Source of the DNA: Gammaproteobacteria bacterium
Lineage (GTDB): Bacteria > Pseudomonadota > Gammaproteobacteria > Pseudomonadales > Pseudohongiellaceae
Length of the DNA stretch: 13,853 nt
Direction: 5' to 3'
Assembly: GCA_007571115.1 (NCBI GenBank)
Contig: RKSA01000097.1
Location: 1-13,853 of the forward strand
The translations under genes were made by a program, and so were the position numbers. Below are positions 5,999 to 13,605 of this stretch, piece by piece; positions within the stretch are counted from its first letter, which is position 1, and the number at the start of each line of letters is the position of its first letter. The notes beneath the pieces are model-generated. The model was given only the letters and a program-made list of their open reading frames with translations, was not told the origin of the DNA and searched no databases.

Positions 5999-6505
5999 AT
6001 GATTCGCGCGATCCATCAGTTGACTTTGCTGCTCGCCGCGCTGCTGGTCGGCGCTGCGGCGCTGGCCGCCGAGGAAGGCGAGCCGGCGCCCGATTTCACC
6101 CTGCCCTCGATCCATCAGGGCGAGCCCTACATCACGCTCGGGCAATTCGCCGGCAAGGTCGTCTATCTTGATTTCTGGGCGTCGTGGTGCGGCCCCTGCC
6201 TGACTTCGCTGCCGCTGTACAACGAGCTCTACCATCGCTATCGCGACGAGGGCCTCGAAGTGATCGGCATCACCGTGGACGACCCCATCGAGGACGGCCT
6301 CGAGTTTCTCGCCGACACCCCGCTGGACTTTCCGCTTCCCGCCGACCCGGAAGGCGAGGTGATGGACCTGTACTCGGTGTTCGGCATGCCGACCTCGTTC
6401 CTGATCGGCCGCGACGGAATCGTGCGGCTCGTACACATGGGCTTTCGCGACGGCGACATTGCAGAGATCGAAGAGGCGATCAAGCAGGCGCTGGCGGAAG
6501 GCTAG
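5999..6505 (+). CDS. TlpA/ResA-like periplasmic thioredoxin-fold protein
   Basis: A 168-residue exported thiol-disulfide protein. A signal peptide (MIRAIHQLTLLLAALLVGAAALA, about residues 1-23) precedes the mature start AEEGEPAPDFTLPS. The redox motif is WCGPC (Cys64, Cys67) in YLDFWASWCGPC. The cis-proline is in GMPTSFLI (Pro131), followed by GRDGIVRLVHMGF. The central part (VIGITVDDPIEDGLEFL) matches the AhpC/TSA-TlpA fold. Such proteins reduce periplasmic disulfides, for instance in cytochrome c maturation or metal-centre assembly; no such genes are next to it, so the substrate is unknown. A weak ribosome-binding site (CAGGG) lies before ATG 5999. It ends on a CTAG shared with the convergent DUF1820 gene. 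Confidence 0.88.
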   Translation: MIRAIHQLTLLLAALLVGAAALAAEEGEPAPDFTLPSIHQGEPYITLGQFAGKVVYLDFWASWCGPCLTSLPLYNELYHRYRDEGLEVIGITVDDPIEDGLEFLADTPLDFPLPADPEGEVMDLYSVFGMPTSFLIGRDGIVRLVHMGFRDGDIAEIEEAIKQALAEG

Positions 6506-6855
6506 AGCGGCTCGCCCTGGTCGCTGCTGCCGCTATCGGCCCTGTTCGCGAGCAATGCCGTCGGGAACGGCATGACGTTGTCGCCGCTGGAAATCTTGGC
6601 GATGCCTCCCTTGTCGACCTCGTCGATGCGAATCACCGCCTGGATCGGGATGTAGCTGCGGCGCACTCCGGAAAACTCGGCCTTCAGCTTCTCCTCGTTC
6701 GGGTCGACGAGCAACTGCGAGGCGCCGTCGAACACGTAGTCCTCGACCTCGATAAAGCCGCACAGATCGCTTTGATAGACTTGGCGGACGTACAGTTCGT
6801 AGACCTTGCCCTTGTTGAGGAAGGTCACCTTGTAGATTTCGGGAGCAATGGCCAT
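6502..6855 (-). CDS. DUF1820 family protein
   Basis: A 117-residue protein of unknown function. The characteristic DUF1820 string is present: IYKVTFLNKGKVYELYVRQV (about 7-26), LCGFIEVEDYVFD (31-43), VDPNEEKLKAEFSGVRRSYIP (50-70), IRIDEVDKGGIAKI. It has no signal peptide and no membrane segment, so it is probably cytosolic. As far as I know the family is found mainly in gammaproteobacteria and has no established activity. ATG 6855 is chosen because family similarity begins at MAIAPEIYKV; there is no visible Shine-Dalgarno (the upstream bases read GCCCTCCGTT). The frame extends further upstream to 6975 but through repetitive sequence. Its stop overlaps the tlpA stop on the opposite strand. Confidence 0.87.
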   Translation of the reverse strand: MAIAPEIYKVTFLNKGKVYELYVRQVYQSDLCGFIEVEDYVFDGASQLLVDPNEEKLKAEFSGVRRSYIPIQAVIRIDEVDKGGIAKISSGDNVMPFPTALLANRADSGSSDQGEPL

Positions 6856-6888
6856 AACGGAGGGCTCGTGGGTAGTCGCGCAGTATTG

Positions 6889-6942
6889 GCGCAAGGGTCG
6901 CGCAAGGGTCGCGCAAGGATTGCCCAAGAATGCGCAAGAGTA
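6889..6942. repeat. Five tandem 10-11-bp units between the DUF1820 gene and metH
   Basis: Successive units are GCGCAAGGGTC (6889-6899), GCGCAAGGGTC (6900-6910), GCGCAAGGATT (6911-6921), GCCCAAGAAT (6922-6931) and GCGCAAGAGTA (6932-6942). The core GC-C/G-CAAG is kept in all five. The array lies 34 bases upstream of the DUF1820 start and 80 bases before the metH -10 box. Similarity decays in one direction, away from the DUF1820 gene. Confidence 0.85.
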
Positions 6943-7022
6943 CCGCGAATATCCGGCCAATTCGAGCGATTTCAAGTCGCCCCGGCCAACGCGGCGCGAC
7001 CATGGCGCCGGGGAGCTTCTGC

Positions 7023-7028
7023 TAGAAT
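7023..7028 (+). promoter_or_regulatory. Putative -10 box of metH
   Basis: TAGAAT (7023-7028) in the context GCTAGAATTGCCGCC resembles a sigma-70 -10 box. No -35 match lies 16-18 bases before it. A start about 7 bases downstream would leave a leader of only about 10-20 bases before GTG 7044 or ATG 7053, with no Shine-Dalgarno. A SAM riboswitch would not fit in such a leader. Confidence 0.35.
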
Positions 7029-7052
7029 TGCCGCCTTTTCACGGTGCCGACC

Positions 7053-10000
7053 ATGGGCAAGACCGCCAGCTACCAGCGCTTGGAAGCGCTTCTCCAGCAA
7101 CGCATCGTGCTGCTCGACGGCGCCATGGGAACGGTGCTCCAGTCCCACGGGCTGCTCGAAGCCGACTTTCGCGGCGAGCGCTTTCGCGACAGCGCCATCG
7201 ATCTTGCCGGCAACCACGACTTGCTCAATCTGACGCGGCCCGGGCTGATCGAGTCGATCCACCTCGCCTACCTCGAGGCCGGCGCCGATATCGTCGAGAC
7301 CAATACCTTCAATTCGACCCGCTGCTCGCAGTCCGACTACCAGTTGTCGGACTTGAGCCACGAACTGAATCTCGCCGGTGCGAGAATCGCCCGGGCCGCC
7401 TGCGACGAGATGAATTCGCGCAATCCTGATCGGCCGCGTTTCGTCGCCGGCGTGCTCGGCCCAACGAGCAAGACGGCGTCGATTTCGCCCGATGTCAATG
7501 ACCCCGGATTTCGCGACATCTCTTTTGACGAACTCGCCGCCGATTATGCGATCTCGATCGCCGGGCTCGTCGCCGGTGGCGCCGACATCCTGTTCATCGA
7601 GACCTCGTTCGACACCTTGAACGCGAAAGCCGCGATCCATGCCTGCCTCGAGTTCTTCGAAGAGCGCGGCGAACGCCTGCCGCTGATGATTTCGGGAACG
7701 ATCACCGACGCCAGCGGGCGAACGCTGTCAGGGCAGACCGTGGCGGCATTCTGCAATTCGGTGATGCACGCCCGCCCTGTTGCGCTGGGCTTCAATTGCG
7801 CCCTCGGCGCCGAGCAGCTCGCTCCGCACATCGACGAGCTTGCCAGGCTCGTTCCGGTCGCGGTAAGCACGCACCCCAATGCCGGCCTGCCCAACGAGTT
7901 CGGCGAATACGAACAGACTGCCGAACAGATGGCAGCAATCATCGGCGACCTGGCGCGTCGCGGCCTCGTCAACATCGTCGGCGGCTGCTGCGGAACGACT
8001 CCGCAGCACATCCGCGCGCTTGCCGAGACGCTTGCCGACGTGGTGCCGCGGCGGCCACCCTCCCCCGAACCTGCCTGCCGCCTCGCGGGGCTCGAAGCCC
8101 TCGATATCGACGCTGATTCGCTGTTCGTCAACGTTGGCGAGCGGACCAATGTCACGGGTTCGGCGCGTTTCGCGCGGCTGGTCCGCGAAGAGAACTATGC
8201 CGAAGCGCTCGACGTCGCCTTGCAGCAAGTCGCTGCAGGCGCCCAGATCATCGACATCAACATGGACGAGGCGATGCTCGATTCCCAGGCGGTGATGGAG
8301 AAATTCGTCAAGCTGATCGCAGCCGAACCCGATATCTGCCGGGTTCCCTTGATGATCGATTCATCGCGCTGGGAAGTGATCGAGGCGGGGCTGAAATGCT
8401 TTCAGGGCAAGTCGGTGGTCAATTCGATCAGCCTCAAGGATGGCGAACAGGAGTTTCTCGACAAGGCAGCGCGATGCCTGAAGCATGGCGCCGCAGTGGT
8501 CGTCATGGCTTTTGACGAAAGCGGCCAGGCCGACTCCCGGCAGCGCAAGGTCGCGATCTGCAAGCGTTCCTACGCACTCCTGCGTGACAAGCTCGATTTT
8601 CCGCCCCAGGACATCATTTTCGACCCGAACGTGTTCGCCGTCGCGACGGGAATCGAGGAACACGACGGCTACGCGCTCGACTTCATCGAAAGCTGCCGTG
8701 AACTCCGCGCCAGGCTGCCGGGGGCGCTCGTCTCGGGAGGAATCAGCAATGTGTCGTTCTCGTTCCGCGGCAACAACGCCGTTCGCGAGGCGATCCACTC
8801 GGTGTTCCTCTATCACGCGATTCGCGCTGGGCTGTCGATGGGAATCGTCAATGCCGGGCAGTTGACGGTTTACGACGAGATCCCCGCCGAGTTGAAGAAC
8901 TCCGTCGAGGACGTGATCCTCAACCGCAGCCCCGAAGGTGCGGAAACCCTGCTCAAGCTCGCAGCGGCAACGAGCGGCCAGACCCAGAGCGCGAGCGGCG
9001 CCGACCTCGCCTGGCGCGAGTTGCCGGTGGGCGAGCGCCTCTCCCACGCCCTCGTCAAGGGGATCGGTCGCCACATCGAGGAGGATGTCGAACTCGCCAG
9101 GCAGCAGGCGCAGCGGCCCCTCGAAGTGATCGAGGGACCGCTCATGCAGGGCATGAACGAGGTCGGCGACCTGTTTGGCGCCGGCAAGATGTTCCTTCCC
9201 CAGGTCGTGAAAAGCGCTCGCGTCATGAAGCAGGCGGTGGCGTACCTGCAACCTTTCATGGAAGCCGAGCAGGGCCAGGCCGAATCCCGCGGCAAGGGGG
9301 TGATCGTGCTCGCGACGGTCAAGGGCGACGTTCACGACATCGGCAAGAATATCGTCGGCGTTGTGCTCGGCTGCAACAACTACCAGGTGATCGACCTTGG
9401 CGTGATGGTCGCTTGCGAGAGTATCCTGCAAGCGGCGCGCGAGCACGACGCCGACATGATCGGGCTGAGCGGCCTGATCACGCCTTCCCTCGAAGAGATG
9501 GCCCACGTCGCCGAAGAGATGCAAAGGCAGAATTTCACGATGCCCCTGCTGATCGGCGGAGCGACAACCTCGAAGGCGCATACTGCGGTGAAAATCGAGC
9601 AACGCTACGCCAATGGCGCGACGGTCTACGTTCCCGATGCCTCGCGTTCGGTCGCGGTGGTCAGCTCCCTGCTCGACCCCGCCGCCAGGGAGGGCTTCCA
9701 GCGATCGGTTCGCGATGAATACCGGAAGATCCGCGAACGCACCGGCAAGCGCAAGGCGCGGCGCAAGCTGCTTGGCTACGCCGAAGCCAACCGCGCCGCC
9801 TTGCACAGCGACTGGCAGACGGTCGAGATCGTCGAGCCGAAGCGCTGCGGAGAGCACGTGATTCGCGACTGGCCGCTGGCAGAATTGCGCGACTATATCG
9901 ACTGGACGCCTTTTTTCATCACCTGGGGGCTGGCGGGGAAGTATCCGGCGATCGTTCGCGACGCAAAAGTCGGCGCTACGGCCCAGGAACTGTTCGACGC

Positions 10001-10718
10001 AGCGAACGATTTGCTCGACCGCATCATCGGCGAAAAACTTCTCGTCGCTCGCGCAGTGATCGGGCTCTGGCGAGCGAACAGCGTCGGCAATGATGTGCTC
10101 CTGCACGGCAGCAACGCGCGCTTTCATTTCCTGCGGCAACAGGCGCCGAGGGGCGATGGCCAGCCGCAGTTGTGCCTTGCCGATTTCATCGCTCCGCAAA
10201 GCAGTGGCCGCAGCGACTATCTTGGCGGCTTCGCCGTGACGGTCGACGGCGCCGACAGGCTCGCCACCACTTTCGAGGCCGAAGGCAACGACTACCTCGC
10301 GATCATGAGCAAGGCCCTCGCCGACCGGCTCGCCGAAGCCCTCGCCGAGCACTTGCACGCGCGGGTGCGGTGCGAATTCTGGGCGTATCAGGCCGATGAG
10401 TCGCTCTCCAGCGAGGACTTGCTCAAGGAACGCTATCGGGGAATCCGCCCGGCGCCGGGCTACCCGGCCTGCCCCGAGCACAGCGAGAAGGAAACGCTGT
10501 TCGATTCCCTGGGCGCTCGCGAGTCGATCGGCATCGCGCTGACCGAAAATCATGCGATGCTGCCGGCCGCGAGCGTCGCTGGCTGGTATTTCGCCCACCC
10601 CAAGGCGCGCTATTTCTCCGTCGGCAAGATCGGCATCGACCAAGTGGCTGACCTCGCCGCGAGAAAGCAGTGCAGCGTCGCAGCGATGCGCAGGCTGCTT
10701 GCGCCCAATCTCGATTGA
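7053..10718 (+). CDS. metH: Methionine synthase, cobalamin-dependent
   Basis: A 1221-residue enzyme that moves a methyl group from 5-methyltetrahydrofolate via cob(I)alamin to homocysteine. All four modules are present. The homocysteine/zinc domain (about 10-330) has zinc ligands Cys249 (GFNCALG) and Cys312-Cys313 (GGCCGTTPQHIRAL). The pterin domain (about 350-620) has LFVNVGERTNVTGSARF and MIDSSRWEVIE. The cobalamin domain (about 650-890) has VKGDVHDIGKNIVGVVLGCNN, with His761 as lower axial ligand. The reactivation domain (about 900-1221) has the AdoMet-binding RPAPGYPACPEHSEK (Arg1132, Tyr1137). Length and sequence closely follow the E. coli enzyme (1227 residues). ATG 7053 is used; GTG 7044 would add three residues. 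Transcribed alone; no metF, metE or cobalamin gene is adjacent. Confidence 0.98.
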   Translation: MGKTASYQRLEALLQQRIVLLDGAMGTVLQSHGLLEADFRGERFRDSAIDLAGNHDLLNLTRPGLIESIHLAYLEAGADIVETNTFNSTRCSQSDYQLSDLSHELNLAGARIARAACDEMNSRNPDRPRFVAGVLGPTSKTASISPDVNDPGFRDISFDELAADYAISIAGLVAGGADILFIETSFDTLNAKAAIHACLEFFEERGERLPLMISGTITDASGRTLSGQTVAAFCNSVMHARPVALGFNCALGAEQLAPHIDELARLVPVAVSTHPNAGLPNEFGEYEQTAEQMAAIIGDLARRGLVNIVGGCCGTTPQHIRALAETLADVVPRRPPSPEPACRLAGLEALDIDADSLFVNVGERTNVTGSARFARLVREENYAEALDVALQQVAAGAQIIDINMDEAMLDSQAVMEKFVKLIAAEPDICRVPLMIDSSRWEVIEAGLKCFQGKSVVNSISLKDGEQEFLDKAARCLKHGAAVVVMAFDESGQADSRQRKVAICKRSYALLRDKLDFPPQDIIFDPNVFAVATGIEEHDGYALDFIESCRELRARLPGALVSGGISNVSFSFRGNNAVREAIHSVFLYHAIRAGLSMGIVNAGQLTVYDEIPAELKNSVEDVILNRSPEGAETLLKLAAATSGQTQSASGADLAWRELPVGERLSHALVKGIGRHIEEDVELARQQAQRPLEVIEGPLMQGMNEVGDLFGAGKMFLPQVVKSARVMKQAVAYLQPFMEAEQGQAESRGKGVIVLATVKGDVHDIGKNIVGVVLGCNNYQVIDLGVMVACESILQAAREHDADMIGLSGLITPSLEEMAHVAEEMQRQNFTMPLLIGGATTSKAHTAVKIEQRYANGATVYVPDASRSVAVVSSLLDPAAREGFQRSVRDEYRKIRERTGKRKARRKLLGYAEANRAALHSDWQTVEIVEPKRCGEHVIRDWPLAELRDYIDWTPFFITWGLAGKYPAIVRDAKVGATAQELFDAANDLLDRIIGEKLLVARAVIGLWRANSVGNDVLLHGSNARFHFLRQQAPRGDGQPQLCLADFIAPQSSGRSDYLGGFAVTVDGADRLATTFEAEGNDYLAIMSKALADRLAEALAEHLHARVRCEFWAYQADESLSSEDLLKERYRGIRPAPGYPACPEHSEKETLFDSLGARESIGIALTENHAMLPAASVAGWYFAHPKARYFSVGKIGIDQVADLAARKQCSVAAMRRLLAPNLD

Positions 10719-10740
10719 GCGCTTCGCCAGTGCGCAGCGG

Positions 10741-10770
10741 CTGACACGGCAAACGCGCATTCATTACAAT
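10741..10770 (+). promoter_or_regulatory. Putative sigma-70 promoter of the antiporter gene
   Basis: A -35 box CTGACA (10741-10746, 5 of 6 consensus) and a -10 box TACAAT (10765-10770, 5 of 6) are separated by 18 bases. This is the best-formed promoter in the window. Transcription would start near 10777, giving a leader of about 128 bases. Confidence 0.6.
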
Positions 10771-10792
10771 GCGCTAGCAACAATGCACAGGG

Positions 10793-10813
10793 TGATCGCG
10801 CTGTCGGCGATCA
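10793..10813 (+). other. Hairpin in the antiporter leader
   Basis: TGATCGC (10793-10799) and GCGATCA (10807-10813) form a 7-bp perfect stem with a 7-base loop, about 16 bases into the predicted transcript. There is no following T tract. It could also be a palindromic protein site. Confidence 0.35.
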
Positions 10814-10904
10814 GGCGGGCATCAACGGGCCGCAAGAACTGTTCAGGCGCTTGCGCAGGAACACATGCGCCACGGGCCAATACAAAACAGGTGTGCGACG
10901 AATC

Positions 10905-12065
10905 ATGGGCGCGGAATCGATCGTCTTTTCCTTCTTCCTCATTTTCACCGGCGCCGCAGCCTTGTCGACGGCTGCGCTGTTCCTGCGCGTGCCCCTGCTC
11001 GTCGCCTACATCATTGTCGGCGTTGCACTCGGGCCTTTCGGTCTCGGCTGGATCACCGACGCTTCGCTGCTCGCCGACATCGCCGAGATCGGCATCCTGT
11101 TCCTGCTGTTCCTGCTCGGCCTCGACATGCAGCCGAGCAAGCTCATGCACGGCCTGCGCAAGACCTTCCTCGTGACGCTGATCAGCTCCCTCGTGTTCGT
11201 CTTCCTCGGCATGACGACCGGGCTGCTGTTCGACTTTTCCTGGCGCGACAGCATCGTGATCGGCTTCGCGATGATTTTTTCCAGCACAATCATCGGCATC
11301 AAGCTGCTGCCGACGACGGTCCTGCACCAGCGCCACATGGGAGAGCTCATGGTGGCGATCCTGCTCATGCAGGACTTCATCGCCATTTTCCTGCTGGCTT
11401 TCCTCGACCAGGGCGCGATGGAACTCGCCGCCATGGTGCGTCCCTTGCTGGCGTTCCCGCTGCTGCTGCTGATCGCCTGGGGGATGACGCGAATGATTCT
11501 CGTGCCATTGATCGCGCGCTTCGACCATTTCAAGGAGTACCTGTTCCTGCTCGCGATCGGCTGGTGCCTGGGCCTCGCCGAGGTCGCCGAACTGCTCGGC
11601 CTGACGCTTGAAGTCGGAGCTTTTGTCGCTGGAGTCAGCCTCGCCACGAGCCCGGTGTCGCTGTATCTTTCCGACCGCCTCAAGCCCCTGCGCGACTTTT
11701 TCCTCATCCTGTTCTTTTTCGCCCTTGGCGCGCGCTTCAATCTCGCCCTGGCGCCCGAGTTCATCGGCCCGGCGCTCGTGCTTGCCGCCCTCGCCCTGGG
11801 GCTGAAGCCGATCGTCTTCCAGGCCTTGCTGCTGCGTTTCAGCGAAAGGCGAGCGCTCGCCTGGGATGCGGGGCTGCGGCTCGGGCAAATCAGCGAATTC
11901 TCGCTGCTGATCGCCTTCGTCGCCTTGCAGGCCGGCTCGATCAGCGAACTCGCAGCGATGACGATTCAAGGCGCGGCGATCCTCGCCTTCCTGTTCTCTT
12001 CCTTCATCGTCGTGATGTTCTGCCCGACCCCGATCGCCGTCAATCCGAAGCTGCGCAAGGATTGA
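10905..12065 (+). CDS. CPA2-type monovalent cation/proton antiporter (KefB/KefC-like membrane domain only)
   Basis: A 386-residue membrane protein with about 11-13 hydrophobic segments. Motifs typical of the sodium/hydrogen exchanger (KefB) domain are seen in order: RVPLLVAYIIVGVALGPFGLG, EIGILFLLFLLGLDM, MIFSSTIIGIKLL, MQDFIAIFLL, EVGAFVAGVSLA, LILFFFALGARFNL and GQISEFSLLIAFVA. These proteins exchange K+ or Na+ for protons across the inner membrane. E. coli KefB/KefC have about 600 residues with a C-terminal TrkA-N (RCK) domain that senses NADH and glutathione adducts; here the protein stops after the membrane part (FSSFIVVMFCPTPIAVNPKLRKD), so that control is absent. ATG 10905 has AGGTG upstream; the frame extends to 10851 only through leader. 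It converges on sohB with 40 bases between. Confidence 0.9.
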   Translation: MGAESIVFSFFLIFTGAAALSTAALFLRVPLLVAYIIVGVALGPFGLGWITDASLLADIAEIGILFLLFLLGLDMQPSKLMHGLRKTFLVTLISSLVFVFLGMTTGLLFDFSWRDSIVIGFAMIFSSTIIGIKLLPTTVLHQRHMGELMVAILLMQDFIAIFLLAFLDQGAMELAAMVRPLLAFPLLLLIAWGMTRMILVPLIARFDHFKEYLFLLAIGWCLGLAEVAELLGLTLEVGAFVAGVSLATSPVSLYLSDRLKPLRDFFLILFFFALGARFNLALAPEFIGPALVLAALALGLKPIVFQALLLRFSERRALAWDAGLRLGQISEFSLLIAFVALQAGSISELAAMTIQGAAILAFLFSSFIVVMFCPTPIAVNPKLRKD

Positions 12066-12105
12066 GCCTGGCACCTTGCGCTTGCCCGGCAGCAAGTCCC
12101 CGCTG

Positions 12106-13233
12106 TCACTGCATCTTGGACTTGGGCGGAATGCTCGACCATTTCAGCAGCAGCCTGTCGACCGCCAGCGACGCCACCTTGGCGAGCTTTTCGTAAGCGG
12201 GAACGGGGATCACGTATTCGACTTCGTAGACCTTGTGCTCGGCGCAAGCGGCGACGATGCACTCATCGCTCGTGGCAAGCTCGTCGACGAGTCCGAGCTC
12301 CTGCGCCTGCATTCCGAGCCAGGTTTCGCCGGTAGCGATCCGGTCGACCTCGACTCCAGGCCGGTGCTCCCTGACCCAGTTCTTGAACACGTCGTGGATC
12401 ACGTCGACGTCTTCCTGCACCTTGTCCCGTGCCTTGTCGGTGATCTTGCCGAAAGCGCTCAAGGTGCGCTTGTATTCGCCTGCGGTGATGATTTCGTAAT
12501 CGATTTCCTTGCGTTGCAAGGCGCGATGGAAATTCGGCATCTGCACGAGCACGCCGATCGAGCCAATCACCGCGAATGGCGCGGCGACGAGCTTGTCGGC
12601 GAGGCAGGCCATCATGTAGCCGCCGCTGGCGGCGACCTTATCGACGCAGATCGTCACCGGAATCTTCTGCTTGCGGATCCGCCTCAACTGCGACGAGGCA
12701 AGCCCGTAGGCGTGAACCATTCCGCCAGGGCTTTCGAGGCACAGCAGCACTTCGTCGGATTGCCTGGCGATGGCGAGAACCGCAGTGATTTCCTCGCGCA
12801 GCGAATCGACATCCCGCGCGGCGATGTCACCATCGAAGCGCAGCACGAAAATGCGCTTTTCCGCGTCGCTCCCCTGGGCTTCGCTGCCTCGCCCGGAACT
12901 GCCTTGTTCCGAATCGCCTTGCGAGGAATCATTTCTCGCTGCCTGTTTCTTCGCCGCTTTTTCCGCAGCTTTGGCGGCTTTCGCGGCTTTCTTCCGCTCG
13001 GCCCGCTCGGCCTTGGCGAGCTGCTTGAAGTGCGCCTTGTCCAGGACGCTGGCTCGCAGGGCGTCGCGCAGGTCATCGACATGATCGTTCAGCCTGTGTA
13101 CCTTGATTCGCGGCTGCCTGCCGCCGCGCACCCGGCTTCCCGCCGCAGCGACAGCGGCGATGACGAACACCATGGCGACGACGACGGTCAGCGCCTTGGC
13201 GAGAAACATGCCATATTCGATCAGATATTCCAT
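12106..13233 (-). CDS. sohB: SohB-type inner-membrane serine peptidase (signal peptide peptidase family S49)
   Basis: A 375-residue protein. One membrane helix near the N-terminus (about 9-31, after MEYLIEYGMF) anchors it. A SohB N-terminal segment follows (PRIKVHRLNDHVDDLRDALR and DKAHFKQLAKAERAERKKAA). After a low-complexity linker comes the S49 peptidase domain: RIFVLRFDGDIAARDVDSLREEI, LCLESPGGMVHAYG, catalytic Ser203 in KVAASGGYMMAC, GSIGVLVQMPN, and Lys255 in ITAGEYKRTLSAFGK, the Ser-Lys dyad of this family. TGETWLGMQAQELGLVDEL is also typical. The enzyme faces the periplasm; substrates are not well known. It is about 25 residues longer than E. coli SohB, owing to the Ala/Lys then Ser/Gly/Gln-rich linker at 73-123. 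ATG 13233 is chosen because it starts the membrane anchor and has AGAGAG upstream. Confidence 0.95.
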   Translation of the reverse strand: MEYLIEYGMFLAKALTVVVAMVFVIAAVAAAGSRVRGGRQPRIKVHRLNDHVDDLRDALRASVLDKAHFKQLAKAERAERKKAAKAAKAAEKAAKKQAARNDSSQGDSEQGSSGRGSEAQGSDAEKRIFVLRFDGDIAARDVDSLREEITAVLAIARQSDEVLLCLESPGGMVHAYGLASSQLRRIRKQKIPVTICVDKVAASGGYMMACLADKLVAAPFAVIGSIGVLVQMPNFHRALQRKEIDYEIITAGEYKRTLSAFGKITDKARDKVQEDVDVIHDVFKNWVREHRPGVEVDRIATGETWLGMQAQELGLVDELATSDECIVAACAEHKVYEVEYVIPVPAYEKLAKVASLAVDRLLLKWSSIPPKSKMQ

Positions 13234-13250
13234 CGTTCGCTCTCTTGTGC

Positions 13251-13346
13251 AACTCCTCGCGCGTGAAACTCCTCGCCTGCGAAGCCTTCCTTTCGCGGTG
13301 CCTCTCGCCTGCGAAACTTGCAGTTCGCGAAACCACTCGCCGAGCC
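13251..13346. repeat. Six degenerate 16-bp tandem units just upstream of sohB
   Basis: Units start at 13251, 13267, 13283, 13299, 13315 and 13331. The first two read AACTCCTCGCGCGTGA and AACTCCTCGCCTGCGA; the fourth and fifth read TGCCTCTCGCCTGCGA and AACTTGCAGTTCGCGA. The third and sixth are the most diverged. The array begins 17 bases from the sohB start codon, so it lies in its leader or promoter. In the sohB direction the consensus is about TCGCAGGCGAGGAGTT, repeating a purine-rich Shine-Dalgarno-like GCGAGGAG. Confidence 0.8.
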
Positions 13347-13390
13347 CCGCATTGTGCCCGCTTGCAACGTTCAATTCAAAAGGCCCTCAC

Positions 13391-13568
13391 GGCGTGGCAA
13401 CCGGGCAGGCGCTCCAGCACAATTCGTCACAGATGAGAAAGGCACCTTCAGGAACGGGCTAGCTAACTGAGTTGTACCGAAATATCGAATCCCTGCCCGC
13501 TTCGCTCACGCGATATGCGGACCATGAGCACTGCAATGCAATCTGCGTACACCGCCACCGCACTGGAA
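13391..13568 (+). repeat. Leader repeat, copy 2: decayed promoter and 5' end of an AlbA_2-type gene
   Basis: A direct copy of 4463-4638 (see that entry for match counts). The position equivalent to the start codon is ATG 13536, and the frame begins MQSAYTATALEN against MPSTYTVTELEA in copy 1 (7 of 12 identical). Similarity then stops and the dispersed-repeat hairpin begins about 17 bases later. No AlbA_2 domain follows. The -10 box has lost its first T (CACAAT, 13418-13423). I read it as a remnant of a paralogous gene or a solo copy of a repeated leader. Confidence 0.7.
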
Positions 13569-13585
13569 AACGAAGCCCCAACATC

Positions 13586-13605
13586 ACTCCCCCTTGAGGG
13601 GGAGT
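13586..13605. other. Strong C/G hairpin at the edge of the dispersed repeat
   Basis: ACTCCCCCTTGAGGGGGAGT is a 9-bp perfect inverted repeat around TG. As RNA it would form a very stable short stem in either direction. There is no flanking T tract, so it is better viewed as the head of the repeat element than as a classical terminator, although it could stop transcription. Confidence 0.7.

Noticed and set aside
6889..6942. CRISPR array
   Set aside because: Units are 10-11 bases with no spacers between them and no cas genes nearby.
8361..10760. 799-codon open frame on the - strand opposite metH
   Set aside because: It is an antisense shadow of a perfectly recognisable methionine synthase. High GC lengthens such frames; no domain or ribosome-binding site is seen.
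10764..12095. 443-codon - strand frame opposite the antiporter
   Set aside because: Composition is Glu/Gln/Arg/His-rich low complexity, as expected from the complement of hydrophobic codons; the + strand has clear CPA2 motifs.
12066..12105. Possible bidirectional terminator between the antiporter gene and sohB
   Set aside because: Only a 5-bp CTTGC/GCAAG stem is seen and there are no T tracts on either strand.
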